Source: an uncultured Enterorhabdus sp.
GTDB taxonomy: Bacteria; Actinomycetota; Coriobacteriia; Coriobacteriales; Eggerthellaceae
Direction of reading: 5' to 3'
DNA: 64,000 nucleotides
Assembly (NCBI GenBank): GCA_947649205.1
Contig: CANSQM010000003.1
Location: 62,001 to 126,000 of the forward strand
Below are positions 18,507 to 28,881 of this stretch, piece by piece. Both the position numbers and the translations under genes were made by a program. The notes under the pieces are model-generated. The model had not been told where the DNA came from. It did not search any database and saw only the letters and a program-made list of their open reading frames with translations. Position 1 is the stretch's first letter. The number at the start of each line of letters is the position of its first letter.

Positions 18507-20357
18507 TTAAGCCCAAGAGGCCTCGGAGCGGGACAGCGCCGCCACGGTCTTGGCAAGGACGGCCACGTCGATGGGCTTGGCCACATGGGCGTCCATGCCG
18601 GCCGCCAGAGCCTCCCGCTTATCCTCGGCGAAGGCGTTGGCCGTCATGGCGATAATGGGGATGGTGCGGGCGTCCGGCCGATCGAGGGCCCGGATGGCCC
18701 GGGCGGCCTCATGGCCGTTCATGACCGGCATCTGCACGTCCATGAAGATCATGGCGTAGGTGCCCGCAGGCGCGGCGGAGAACATCTCCACGGCCTCCCG
18801 GCCGTTCTCGGCCACATCGCAGGTTCCGTGATGGATGCCCAGCACCGCGGCGATGATCTCGGCGTTCAGGTCGTTGTCCTCCGCCACAAGGAAATGGCGG
18901 CCGCCGAGGGCCTCGTCGATGTCCACCGGGGCCTCGGGGGCCGGAACGTCCCCGCCGGCCGCATCCCCGATCGCCGGCGGGAAGTCCAGATCGATGGTGA
19001 AGGTGGAGCCGCGGCCGAGGGCGCTCTCCACGGCGATGGTGCCGCCCATGAGATCCACGAGGTTCTTGGTGATGGCCATGCCGAGACCGGTGCCCTGGAT
19101 CTTGTTGGTCAGGCTCGACTCCTCCCGGGAGAACGAGTCGAAGATGGTGGCCAGGTACTCCGGTGCCATGCCGATGCCGTCGTCGGCCACCACGATGCGC
19201 AGGTGCTGCAAGGTGCCGTGGCGCTTGAGGGACCCATCGATGGCAAAGCGGATGGAACCGCCCTCGGGGGTGTACTTCATGGCATTGGACAGCACGTTCA
19301 TGAGAATCTGCCGCAGGCGCCCCTCATCGCCCACGAGGGCCTCGTGGGTTACACCGGTCACTTCCACGGTGAAGACCTGGTCCCGGGCGCTGGTCTGGGG
19401 CCGCATCATGGCCTCCACCGCCGCCACGGTCTCGCTCAGGCGGAACTCCACGGCCGCCAAGGTGGTCTTGCCCGACTCGATCTTCGACATATCGAGCACG
19501 TCGTTGATGAGCCCGAGCAGGTGCTGGCCGGACGTGGCGATCTTGCGGTTGTACTCGCGCACGGTCTCAGGGTGGTCGGCATCGCGTTCGATGAGGGCCG
19601 AGAAGCCCAGGATGGCGTTCATGGGGGTGCGGATGTCATGGCTCATGGCCGAGAGGAAATTGCTCTTGGCCCGGTTGGCCTCCTCGGCGGCGGCCACCGT
19701 GTCCATGAGTTTCTGGCGGATATCGTGCTCGTGGGTCACATCGGTGAGCGAATAGATGATCTTCTCGCTGCCGCCGAGCACGACCGGGCGGCTCGTGATG
19801 CGCAGCCACATATTCCGGCCGAAGGCCCCGTTGAAGCACTGGAACTCCCAGGTGCGACGCTCGCCCGGGACGCCGGAGTGCACGATGGCGGCCACCTTCG
19901 CGTAGGCCTCGTTGGCCGACAGGCCGTCCACGGCGAAGAACGCGGCGGCCGGCACCCCCAGAATGTCCTGGATGTTCTCGAATACCGCCTCCACGACCCG
20001 GTCCTTGCTGTCCACAATGAAGATGGCCGTATCGATGTTGGCGCCAATAGCCTGGTAGATGCTCTGCACGTAGCGCTCGCCCCGCCGCTCGCGGCGGTTG
20101 CGGTACACGAGCAGGGCGGCGATGGCGGCCACAGCCAAAAGCACCGAGCCCACGAGCACGGCCACGAGCCGCGCCGTCACGGTCACGATGGCGGTGCCCT
20201 CGGCCTCATCCGTGGGCATGATGGCATCGGCCTGCACCACGAGCTCGTGGATGGTGGCGTAGTAGTGCAGGCCGGCGGCGGTGATGACCACGGCCAGGGC
20301 GATGACCACGGCCGCGACGGCCACGAAGATGGCCCGGGAATCGAGTCTCTGCCTCAT
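18507..20357 (-). CDS. Hybrid membrane histidine kinase with receiver domain
   Basis: 616 residues. Two membrane helices (about 10-30 and 64-86) flank a short periplasmic loop (31-63). A PAS-like domain (about 95-210, ending SLTDVTHEHDIR) is followed by HisKA with the phospho-accepting H240 in FLSAMSHDIRTPMNAI, the ATPase domain (NVLSNAMKYTPEGG, DDGIGM, GTGLGMAI) and a C-terminal receiver domain with HFLVAEDNDLNAEII, phospho-Asp in MIFMDVQMPVMNG and the lysine in HVAKPID. The architecture resembles BarA/ArcB-like phosphorelay sensors, though no Hpt domain or output regulator is adjacent. The signal sensed is unknown. It stands alone between nnrD (convergent) and glmS, 21 bp downstream of glmS. 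Confidence 0.9.
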   Translation of the reverse strand: MRQRLDSRAIFVAVAAVVIALAVVITAAGLHYYATIHELVVQADAIMPTDEAEGTAIVTVTARLVAVLVGSVLLAVAAIAALLVYRNRRERRGERYVQSIYQAIGANIDTAIFIVDSKDRVVEAVFENIQDILGVPAAAFFAVDGLSANEAYAKVAAIVHSGVPGERRTWEFQCFNGAFGRNMWLRITSRPVVLGGSEKIIYSLTDVTHEHDIRQKLMDTVAAAEEANRAKSNFLSAMSHDIRTPMNAILGFSALIERDADHPETVREYNRKIATSGQHLLGLINDVLDMSKIESGKTTLAAVEFRLSETVAAVEAMMRPQTSARDQVFTVEVTGVTHEALVGDEGRLRQILMNVLSNAMKYTPEGGSIRFAIDGSLKRHGTLQHLRIVVADDGIGMAPEYLATIFDSFSREESSLTNKIQGTGLGMAITKNLVDLMGGTIAVESALGRGSTFTIDLDFPPAIGDAAGGDVPAPEAPVDIDEALGGRHFLVAEDNDLNAEIIAAVLGIHHGTCDVAENGREAVEMFSAAPAGTYAMIFMDVQMPVMNGHEAARAIRALDRPDARTIPIIAMTANAFAEDKREALAAGMDAHVAKPIDVAVLAKTVAALSRSEASWA

Positions 20358-20378
20358 GGTCGCCGGCCGCCCGAGGGG

Positions 20379-22226
<1,848 letters not shown>

Positions 22227-22245
22227 AGGTTGCTCCTTCGGAAAC

Positions 22246-22265
22246 GGGGCGCGACCAAGCGCCCC
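22246..22265 (-). other. Hairpin in the glmS leader
   Basis: GGGGCGC-TTGGTC-GCGCCCC (minus strand) forms a perfect 7-bp stem ending about 20 bp before the glmS start, just before its ribosome binding site. There is no T-run. It could affect translation or mRNA stability; whether it is regulatory is unknown. Confidence 0.35.
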
Positions 22266-22436
22266 TCGTTCTTGTTCTGTGATTCGTCCCATTGTACCGT
22301 CGCGGGCAGAATGCCGCGCCCCGTTTCACGAAACGTGCGCACGGGGCGCATCTGGTAGAATGGCGGGCGACACGGAGGCGGCGCGACCGGCGAGCCGGCC
22401 CCTTCCTCCCCGGCATTCCCATTGAAAGGCGGCATT

Positions 22437-22991
22437 GTGGCCCGATCCAAGAAATCCCAGGCTATCGTCGACGGCGCCCTGTCCATGACCGTGGCGAGCG
22501 ATTCGGTGGGCCTCGGCGTCGATATCGTGGAGATCGAGCGCATGGCCCGCATCATCGAGCGCTCCCCCGCCTTCACCGAGAAGGTCTACTCCGCCGCCGA
22601 GCGGGCCTACTGCGACGGTCACGCCCACCCGGAAGTGCACTACGCCACCCGCTTCGCCGCCAAGGAGGCGGTGCTCAAGGCCCTGGGAACGGGGTTCTCC
22701 GAAGGCATCAGCTGGCTCGACGTGGAGGTGCGCCGCACGAGTAAGGGGCGCCCCTACGTGGTGCTCACGGGCCGGGCCCGGGAGGTGGCCCGGGAGATGG
22801 GGGTGCGCGAGATTCCCATCTCGCTGTCCTACACCCACACCGACGCCGTGGCCTGCGCCATGGCCATCACCGACGAGTCCGTGGCCGCCCAGGAGCGGCG
22901 GCGCGATCCCATGGAGGAGCTGACCCGTCAGTTCAAGGAGGCCCGCTCGTTCCTCGACGAGCTCCCCGCAAGCGAGGGCGGCCGGGAGTAG
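22437..22991 (+). CDS. acpS: Holo-[acyl-carrier-protein] synthase
   Basis: 184 residues from GTG 22437, with GAAAGG 7 bp upstream; TTG 22422 is an in-frame alternative. Core motifs are GLGVDIVEIERMARIIER (metal-binding Asp), FAAKEAVLKALGTGF and ISLSYTHTDAVACAMA. AcpS transfers 4'-phosphopantetheine from CoA to acyl carrier protein. Family members are usually about 120-130 residues; this one has a basic/serine N-terminal extension and a 45-residue charged C-terminal tail (RRRDPMEELTRQFKEARSFL). It diverges from glmS and converges with pheT. Confidence 0.93.
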   Translation: MARSKKSQAIVDGALSMTVASDSVGLGVDIVEIERMARIIERSPAFTEKVYSAAERAYCDGHAHPEVHYATRFAAKEAVLKALGTGFSEGISWLDVEVRRTSKGRPYVVLTGRAREVAREMGVREIPISLSYTHTDAVACAMAITDESVAAQERRRDPMEELTRQFKEARSFLDELPASEGGRE

Positions 22992-23004
22992 CCCCGGCCG
23001 CCTC
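22974..23004 (+). terminator. Hairpin at the acpS end
   Basis: A GAGG-CGGCCGGG / CCCGGCCG-CCTC stem with one bulged G overlaps the last codons and stop of acpS and is followed by TTG. It sits between convergent acpS and pheT and could act for both. The absence of a T-run limits confidence. Confidence 0.4.
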
Positions 23005-23013
23005 TTGCAACTA

Positions 23014-25464
23014 CTAGCCGCGCACCTCGGCACCGCAGGCCTTCTCCACCTTGGCCACCAGCTTGCCGTGGGCCCGCTCCACTTCCTCGCCCGTGAGGGT
23101 GCGATCGGCGGCGCGGTAGGTGAGGGTGTAGGCCATGGACTTCTTGCCCGCCCCCACGCGCTCCTCGTCGCGGTACACGTCGAACAGGGCCACCGATTCC
23201 AGCAGCTTGCCGCCGGCCGAGGCCATGACCTGCATGAGCTTCTCGTGGGTCACGTCCTCCCCCACCACGAAGGCCTGGTCCATCACCACGGCCGGGAAGG
23301 TGGGCACGGCCACGTAGTCGCGGGCGGGGCGGGCCGCCTTCACGAGGGCCGCCACGTCCAGCTCGAAGGCCACCACCGGCGCCGCCGCGTCGAAGGCGTC
23401 GCAGACGAGCGGGTGCACCTCGCCGACCCAGCCGATGACGGCGCCGTTGGCCATCATCTCGGCGGCCCGGCCGGGCTGCAACTGGGGCGCCTCGTCGGCG
23501 GTCAGGGCCCGGAAGCGCACCTTGGGGAGCGCCAGCTCGCGGGCCAGGTTCTCCAGGACGCCCTTGCCGTCGAAGAAGTCGAAGGGCACCGCCGGCGCGT
23601 TCCAGGCCGCATCCCCCATGGAGCCGGCCATGACGGCAGCGAGCTTCTTGCGCTCCTTGGCCTTCTTGCGCCCCTCGGCGGCCGAGAACACCGTGCCGAT
23701 CTCGTAGAGCTGGATGTTTTTCACGCCGCGGGCCTGGTTGTAGGCCACCGACCGCAGCAGGTTCGGCACGATGGACTGGCGCATGACCGACTGGTCGGCG
23801 TTGAGGGGATTCAGCAGTTCCACAGCCAGGCCGAGGCCGTCGGCGGGCAGGCGCAGCCGCTCGATGTCGCCGGGCTCGGCGAAGGAGTAGGTCATGGTCT
23901 CGTTGAGCCCCGAGGCCCGCAGCACGGCATTCACCAGCCGCAGGGTCTCCTGCTCGGGGGTGCGGGCGCCCACGCGCTCGCGGCCGCCGGGCAGCGTCGG
24001 CTCGATGCGGTCCATGCCCCACAGGCGCAGCACTTCCTCATACAGGTCGATCTCGCGCTCCAGGTCGGGACGGAAGGTGGGGGCCAGCACCGAGAGCACT
24101 GCGGCCTCGTCGGTGGCCTCCACGGCGCAGCCGAGGCGCACGAGGATGTCCCGAATGAAATCGGCGGGAATGGCGGCGCCCATCATGGCGTTGAAGCGGT
24201 CGATGCGGAAGGTGAGGGGGCGCGCCTCGGCCGGCCGGCCGTACACGTCCACCACGCCCGGGCGCACGGTGCCCCCGGACACCTCGGCGAGCAGGGCCGC
24301 CGCGGCCTGAGAGACGAGCTCGGTCAGGTTCTCGTCCACCCCGCGCTCGTAGCGCATGGAGGACTCGGAGATAAGGCCCAGGTTGCGGCTCGTGCGGGAG
24401 GTGCGGCCGTTGCAGAAGTCCGCCGACTCCAGCAGCACCGTCGTGGTGGCCTCGGTCACCTCGGTGTCCAGGCCGCCCATGACGCCGGCCAGGGCCACGG
24501 CCCGATCGGGGGTGGCGATGACGGTCATATCCTCGGTGAGCACGCGCTCCTCCCCGTCGAGGGTCGTGAGATGCTCCCCCTCGGCCGCGCCGCGCACGAT
24601 GATGCGCACGCGCCCGTCGCCGTCGCACAGGGTGTCGAAGTCGAAGGCGTGCAGGGGCTGGCCGTAGAGGTAGAGGATGTAGTTGGTCACATCCACCACG
24701 TTGTTGATGGGACGGCCGCCGGCGGCGCTCACGCGCTCGGCGAGCCAGTCGGGCGAGGGGCCCACCTTCACGTTGTCGATGACCCGGGCGGTGTAGCGGC
24801 AGCAGCGCTCGCTGTCAGGCACCTCCACGGTGACGGCGGCGGCCACGTCCTCGCCGGCCGTGACGGCGGCGAGCTTCGCCACGTCGTCGGCCAGAGGGTA
24901 GGTCACCGGCTGCTGGTACATGGCCCCCACTTCCCGGGCCATGCCCACCACCGACAGGCAGTCGGGTCGGTTGGGGGTGATTTCCAGGTCGAGCACCGTG
25001 TCGCCCGAGCCGATCACCTCGGCCATGGCCGTGCCCACGGGGGTCTCCTCCGGCAGAATCCAGATGCCCGAATGGTCGGAACCGAGGCCCAGCTCCCGCT
25101 GGGAGCAGCACATGCCGCAGCTGACCACACCGCGCAGCTTCGACTTCTTGATCTTGAAATCGCCGGGCAGCACCGCGCCGACGCAGGCCACGGGCACCTT
25201 GATGCCCGCGGCGATGTTCGGGGCGCCGCAGACGATCTGCACCGGCTCGCCAGCCCCCACGTCCACGGTCACCACGGACATGTGGTCGGAATCGGGATGG
25301 GGCTCGCAGGTGAGCACCGAGCCCACGACGACGCCCTCGAAGGCCTCGCCGAGGGTCTCAATGCCCTCCACCCCCGTGCCCGTCAGATCGAGCCGGTCGC
25401 AGAACGCCTTCAAATCACTCGGCACCTGCGTATATTCCGAAAGCCACTTCAAAGATACTTTCAT
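23014..25464 (-). CDS. pheT: Phenylalanine-tRNA ligase beta subunit
   Basis: 816 residues, normal for bacterial PheT. Domains in order are the N-terminal MKVSLKWLSEYTQVP, tRNA-binding (OB) domain (VVGSVLTCEPHPDSDHMSVVTVDVG), the B1 core with EITPNRPDCLSVVGMARE, B3/4 editing domain, B5, catalytic-like core and C-terminal FDX-ACB anticodon-binding domain (YVAVPTFPAVVMDQAFVV, LTYRAADRTLTGEEV). It pairs with PheS as an alpha2-beta2 enzyme. pheS is 198 bp upstream on the same strand, an unusually long spacer that is filled by a large hairpin element, so pheT is probably still under the T-box. Confidence 0.97.
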   Translation of the reverse strand: MKVSLKWLSEYTQVPSDLKAFCDRLDLTGTGVEGIETLGEAFEGVVVGSVLTCEPHPDSDHMSVVTVDVGAGEPVQIVCGAPNIAAGIKVPVACVGAVLPGDFKIKKSKLRGVVSCGMCCSQRELGLGSDHSGIWILPEETPVGTAMAEVIGSGDTVLDLEITPNRPDCLSVVGMAREVGAMYQQPVTYPLADDVAKLAAVTAGEDVAAAVTVEVPDSERCCRYTARVIDNVKVGPSPDWLAERVSAAGGRPINNVVDVTNYILYLYGQPLHAFDFDTLCDGDGRVRIIVRGAAEGEHLTTLDGEERVLTEDMTVIATPDRAVALAGVMGGLDTEVTEATTTVLLESADFCNGRTSRTSRNLGLISESSMRYERGVDENLTELVSQAAAALLAEVSGGTVRPGVVDVYGRPAEARPLTFRIDRFNAMMGAAIPADFIRDILVRLGCAVEATDEAAVLSVLAPTFRPDLEREIDLYEEVLRLWGMDRIEPTLPGGRERVGARTPEQETLRLVNAVLRASGLNETMTYSFAEPGDIERLRLPADGLGLAVELLNPLNADQSVMRQSIVPNLLRSVAYNQARGVKNIQLYEIGTVFSAAEGRKKAKERKKLAAVMAGSMGDAAWNAPAVPFDFFDGKGVLENLARELALPKVRFRALTADEAPQLQPGRAAEMMANGAVIGWVGEVHPLVCDAFDAAAPVVAFELDVAALVKAARPARDYVAVPTFPAVVMDQAFVVGEDVTHEKLMQVMASAGGKLLESVALFDVYRDEERVGAGKKSMAYTLTYRAADRTLTGEEVERAHGKLVAKVEKACGAEVRG

Positions 25465-25511
25465 AGCTTCATTCTTTCTCTTAAATCCTCTACACGTTTG
25501 CTTTTGTCAGA

Positions 25512-25650
25512 GGGATTCGCCCAAGGAAGTCAGCGAGGACCTCTGTGGCGGCCCGCATCGGGGTGTCGTGCGGCTGAGCGTACTTCGTTACGCGAAGGCA
25601 AGCACGAAAGCCCCGAGGCGGGATGCCACGGAGGGCCGCAGCGTCGACAG
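25512..25650. repeat. Branched hairpin element, copy 1 (between pheS and pheT)
   Basis: CCTCTGTGGC at 25540 pairs with GCCACGGAGG at 25625 (one G-U). Inside, CCCG/CGGG, CGGGG/CCCCG, CGTGC/GCACG and a top hairpin GCGTA-CTTCGT-TACGC extend the fold. The outer flanks, TTCGCCCAAGG-A-AGTCAGCGAGG on the left and GCCGCAGCGTCG on the right, recur at 36551 and 58941. The element fills most of the pheS-pheT gap. It is not an insertion sequence and has no ORF. What it does is unknown. Confidence 0.7.
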
Positions 25651-25662
25651 CCAATTCTATAA

Positions 25663-26724
25663 TTAGAACTGCCGCAAAAATCTCATGTCGCCTTCCAATA
25701 GCATTCTGAGGTCAGGCACGTCGTACTTGAGGCAGGCGATGCGCTCCACCCCCATGCCGAAGGCGAAGCCGGAGTACTCCTCCGGGTCGATGCCGCTCAT
25801 GGACAGCACGTTGGGGTCCACCATGCCGCAGCCGAGGATCTCGATCCAACCGGTGCCCTTGCACATGCGGCAACCCTCGCCGTGGCAGATGCCGCAGCTC
25901 ACGTCCGCTTCGGCCGAGGGCTCGGTGAAGGGGAAGTAGTGGGCGCGGAAGCGGGTCTTGCGCTCGGGGCCGAAGATCTGCTTGCACAGGTAGTCGAGGG
26001 TGCCCTTCAAGTCGCCGAAGGTGATGCCCCGATCGACCACGAGGCCCTCGATCTGGTGGAACTGGGGCAAATGCGACGGGTCGGCCACGTCGCGACGGTA
26101 CACCTTGCCCGGGGCGACCATGTAGATGGGCAGGTCCCAGTCCTCCATGGTGTGCACCTGCACGCCGGAGGTCTGGGTGCGCAGCAGCACGTCGGACTCG
26201 CCGCGCACCCGGGCCGCATCGCCGGACAGGTCGCGCACGTAGAAGGTGTCCTGCATGGAGCGGCTCGGATGGTCGGCCGGGGCGTTCAGGGCCGTGAAGT
26301 TGTAGTAGTCGGTCTCGACCTCGGTGCCCTCGACCACCTTGTAGCCCAGGCCCAGGAAGATGTCGGATATCTCGTCGATGATGCCGTTGATGAGGTGGCG
26401 CGTGCCCATCTGCTGGGCACGGCCGGGCAGCGTCACGTCCACGGCCGCCGCATCGATGGCGGCGGAGAGCTCCGCGGCGTCGAGCACGGCCTTGCGGGCC
26501 GCCAGGGCCTCCTCCACTTCCACGCGGGCCTCGTTCACGGCCTTGCCCACGCTCGCCCGCTCCTCGGGGGGAACCGACCCCATGGAGCGGAGATAGCCGG
26601 TCAGGCTGCCGGACTTGCCCAGCACCGCCACGCGCACCCCGTCAAGGGCTGTCGAGTCGGCCGCCGCCTCGATGGCGGCCAGGGTGCTCTCGCGCAGCGC
26701 CGCGAGCTCCTCTGCGATTGCCAT
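25663..26724 (-). CDS. pheS: Phenylalanine-tRNA ligase alpha subunit
   Basis: 353 residues from ATG 26724, preceded by GGAAGG. The frame is open upstream into the leader but that part is the T-box, not protein. Class II synthetase motifs are present: HPSRSMQDTFYV, LLRTQTSGVQVHTM, FHQIEGLVVDRGITFGDLKG, FRAHYFPFTEPSAEADVSC, EILGCGMVDPNVL and GFAFGMGVERIACLKY. The segment CGICHGEGCRMCKG gives a Cys-rich loop that is seen in part of the family. The enzyme charges tRNA-Phe; expression is controlled by the T-box at 26759-27073. Confidence 0.97.
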   Translation of the reverse strand: MAIAEELAALRESTLAAIEAAADSTALDGVRVAVLGKSGSLTGYLRSMGSVPPEERASVGKAVNEARVEVEEALAARKAVLDAAELSAAIDAAAVDVTLPGRAQQMGTRHLINGIIDEISDIFLGLGYKVVEGTEVETDYYNFTALNAPADHPSRSMQDTFYVRDLSGDAARVRGESDVLLRTQTSGVQVHTMEDWDLPIYMVAPGKVYRRDVADPSHLPQFHQIEGLVVDRGITFGDLKGTLDYLCKQIFGPERKTRFRAHYFPFTEPSAEADVSCGICHGEGCRMCKGTGWIEILGCGMVDPNVLSMSGIDPEEYSGFAFGMGVERIACLKYDVPDLRMLLEGDMRFLRQF

Positions 26725-26758
26725 ATATGCCTTCCCTTTCTCGTACATCGAACCTATA

Positions 26759-27073
26759 GAAAAGAGCCCTCTCCCGCCTTGGCCGGAGACACGTCTCCGA
26801 AACCCAAGGACGAGAGAGGGCTCTCGCGGTACCACCTCGGTTGGCCATGGCTCCGTCCGGCCTGAGGGCCGGGGCGCCATCGCCCGCTCGTTGCGCTCGG
26901 TCACGGGAGCGAGCCGTCGCCCCCTACTGGCCGGCTGCCGCAACGGGCTGCCGGGTTCAAGGGCGCTGCTCGGAAGGGAACGGGTCTCGCGCCTCCGATC
27001 GGACCCTTTCAGCCGGGGGGGCCCTTCTCTGGTGATCTCAGCCTGCGAGCCTTATCTTCGTCATCGCATGTAG
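26759..27073 (-). ncRNA. T-box leader of pheST
   Basis: On the minus strand the conserved T-box sequence GAGGTGGTACCGCG lies at 26825-26838. It is followed at once by a terminator: AGAGCCCTCTC (26814-26824) pairs with GAGAGGGCTCT (26763-26773), with an inner CGGAGAC-GT-GTCTCCG hairpin, then TTTT. About 230 nt of structured leader upstream would form Stem I. T-box leaders read uncharged tRNA; a Phe (UUC) specifier is expected, and UUC occurs in a likely region near 26972, but I could not assign it firmly. The start of the RNA is placed from the -10 box at 27080. Confidence 0.9.
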
Positions 27074-27079
27074 CAGTGC

Positions 27080-27085
27080 AGTATA
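27080..27085 (-). promoter_or_regulatory. -10 box for the pheST T-box transcript
   Basis: TATACT on the minus strand, about 10 bp before the start of the T-box RNA. No good -35 lies 17 bp away; TTGCAG is 23 bp upstream. Confidence 0.5.
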
Positions 27086-27147
27086 GCGCACATCTCGCGG
27101 CGCGACCACTGCAATCCCCACAGAGGGTGCGGAAGGCAGCCGCAACG

Positions 27148-28320
27148 CTACAGGAAGCGGTACTTCACCGTGCGCAGGCCCCAGTCGCGGCAGCTGGAGA
27201 AGCCGAAGGCCTTCCACACGCCGGGCTGCAGGTCGAGCACGCGGCTGCCGCCGCCCATGGAGCCGCAGTCGTTCACCGTGGCGTACACGGTCATGCCGCC
27301 GTAGCGGATCTCCACGGTGCGGCCGAAGTAGCTGCGGTAGTTGGGCATCGACTTGGGAACGGCCACGCCCATGGAGTTGTCGTCGCAGATGGCACCCGTG
27401 GCCGTGGTGCCCGGGTTGGGCGTGGACGGATCGGTGCTGCCGCCGTAAGCCGATGCAGTGCCCGAGAGCCACCCCTCGTTGGACGACCCCGAGCCCGAGG
27501 AACCGGAATCGGAGCCCGAGCCGGAATTAGAATCCCCGGAACCCTCGTCGGGATCGGATGTCACCGGCTCGTCGTCGGAGACGACCGGCTCGCGGTCGCC
27601 GGTGTTGGCATCGGGGCTCTCTTCCACATTGTCAGCCGCCGCGGCTTCGGCCTGGGCCTGCTGCTGGCGCAGGGCCTCGGCCTGGGCGGCCAGCTCGGCC
27701 AGGCGGGCCGCCTGGTCCTCCTTGGCGCCGGCCAGGCGCTCGGTGGCGCCTTGGACGACGGCCTCGGCCTGGGCCCGCTTCTCTTCCTGGGCGGCCAGAG
27801 CCTGCTCCTGCTCGTTCTTCTGGGCGTTCAGCTCGTCGGAGACCTCGTCGAAGGCGCGCTTGCGCTCCTTCTGCTCGGCGATCTCCTCGGCCTGGTAGGC
27901 CATGATCTGGTTGACGTACTCCATATTGCGCAGCAGGTCATCGAAGTTCTTCGAGTCGAGTACCAGACCGAGCAGTCCCAGGGAGCTGCCGTCCCGGTAC
28001 TCCCCCACGGCCACCGATTCCAAGACGGAGCGCCCCTCCAGCATCGCCTGCTGGGCCTCGAGGGCGGAGGCGGCGGTGTCGTCGATCTGCTGCTGCAGAC
28101 GCTCCACCTCGGCCGTGAGCTGCTCGTATTCCTCGTTTATCTCGGCCATGCGCGACTCGGCCGCGTCAAGCGTGGCTTGGGCATCGTCAACGGCGGCCTG
28201 GGCGTCGTCGGCCGGATCCGCCAAAGCGGATACGGGCGCGAGCCCTGCCAGGGAGCAGGCGAGCAGGATCGCCATGAAGCCCGCGATCAAGCGCCGTCCT
28301 TGTCGTTGCAGGTATACCAA
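27148..28320 (-). CDS. Secreted coiled-coil protein with RlpA-like double-psi beta-barrel domain
   Basis: 390 residues from TTG 28320, preferred because GAAAGGGA lies just upstream and a signal peptide (LIAGFMAILLACSLAGLAPVSALA) then begins properly; GTG/ATG positions further 5' have neither. Residues ~40-240 form a long Ala/Glu/Gln coiled coil in two halves (like EnvC/PcsB/CwlO N-termini). A Ser/Gly/Asp linker (~265-300) follows, and a C-terminal domain has GTASAYGG, GAICDDNSMGVAVPKS and VYATVNDCGSMGGGSRVLDLQPGVWKAFG. That pattern is the RlpA/3D-type double-psi barrel, which often cuts glycan or binds peptidoglycan. The coiled coil suggests a regulated wall hydrolase. Substrate not readable. 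Confidence 0.82.
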   Translation of the reverse strand: MVYLQRQGRRLIAGFMAILLACSLAGLAPVSALADPADDAQAAVDDAQATLDAAESRMAEINEEYEQLTAEVERLQQQIDDTAASALEAQQAMLEGRSVLESVAVGEYRDGSSLGLLGLVLDSKNFDDLLRNMEYVNQIMAYQAEEIAEQKERKRAFDEVSDELNAQKNEQEQALAAQEEKRAQAEAVVQGATERLAGAKEDQAARLAELAAQAEALRQQQAQAEAAAADNVEESPDANTGDREPVVSDDEPVTSDPDEGSGDSNSGSGSDSGSSGSGSSNEGWLSGTASAYGGSTDPSTPNPGTTATGAICDDNSMGVAVPKSMPNYRSYFGRTVEIRYGGMTVYATVNDCGSMGGGSRVLDLQPGVWKAFGFSSCRDWGLRTVKYRFL

Positions 28321-28573
28321 GGCATCCCTTTCGTTGCGCTGACATTCTCCGGACCGGTTCCCCCGTTCCGGGGAGGAGGCCCGCGACATATCGCTTTATC
28401 TTCCCGAATAATACGGTTGCTGACAAGCGTCTTGCCGAAAAAGACATGACCGAGCGTCCCGCTCTTCGCTGCACGATACCAGAACCTTCCGTGTAATGCA
28501 AATGTTTGTTCGTATTACTATTGCTTTTTTTGCTCCTTTCCCCTACACTGCGCCCATACGGAAAGGAGGCGCC

Positions 28574-28879
28574 ATGCACGCCATGGTCACCGCCCGAGTC
28601 CCCGTGGAGATTCGGGATCAAGTCAACGCGCAACTGCGCTCCATCGGGTCGTCCCCCACTGAGTTGGTGAACGCCGCCTACGATTACGTGCTGCGCACCG
28701 GGCATCTGCCCGACCCGCAGCCGAGCGAGCAGCCCCTGCGCATCACGCTCACCGACGCGCAAGTCAACGAGTTGCGCTTCCGCCTGCGCCACGCCACCCG
28801 CAGCGTTCCCGCCACGTTCTGGGGCCCCGAGGGGCCGGCCCTGGCGACCCTCGTGCCCGACGGCCCCGAGGAGGTGTAG
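28574..28879 (+). CDS. RelB/DinJ-like antitoxin
   Basis: 101 residues from ATG 28574, with AAAGGAGG upstream. Residues 3-45 (MVTARVPVEIRDQVNAQLRS, SSPTELVNAAYDYVLRTGHLP) match the ribbon-helix-helix N-terminus of RelB/DinJ antitoxins, which bind their own operator and hold the toxin inactive. The C-terminal half is rich in Leu/Arg. The next gene, two bases after the stop, is a PIN-domain protein rather than the usual RelE/YafQ. The AT-rich 253-bp gap upstream (28321-28573) contains a short GTAAT/ATTAC inverted repeat around 28492-28519, a possible operator. Confidence 0.75.
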   Translation: MHAMVTARVPVEIRDQVNAQLRSIGSSPTELVNAAYDYVLRTGHLPDPQPSEQPLRITLTDAQVNELRFRLRHATRSVPATFWGPEGPALATLVPDGPEEV

Positions 28880-28881
28880 CC

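Noticed and set aside
22227-22436. glmS ribozyme in the glmS leader
   Set aside because: Only a simple GC hairpin is present; no pseudoknot core was recognised, and the leader is too short.
28480-28573. LexA box upstream of the RelB/PIN/recN unit
   Set aside because: A GTTC and a GAAC are present but not in the GAACnnnnGTTC arrangement, so no SOS box is claimed.
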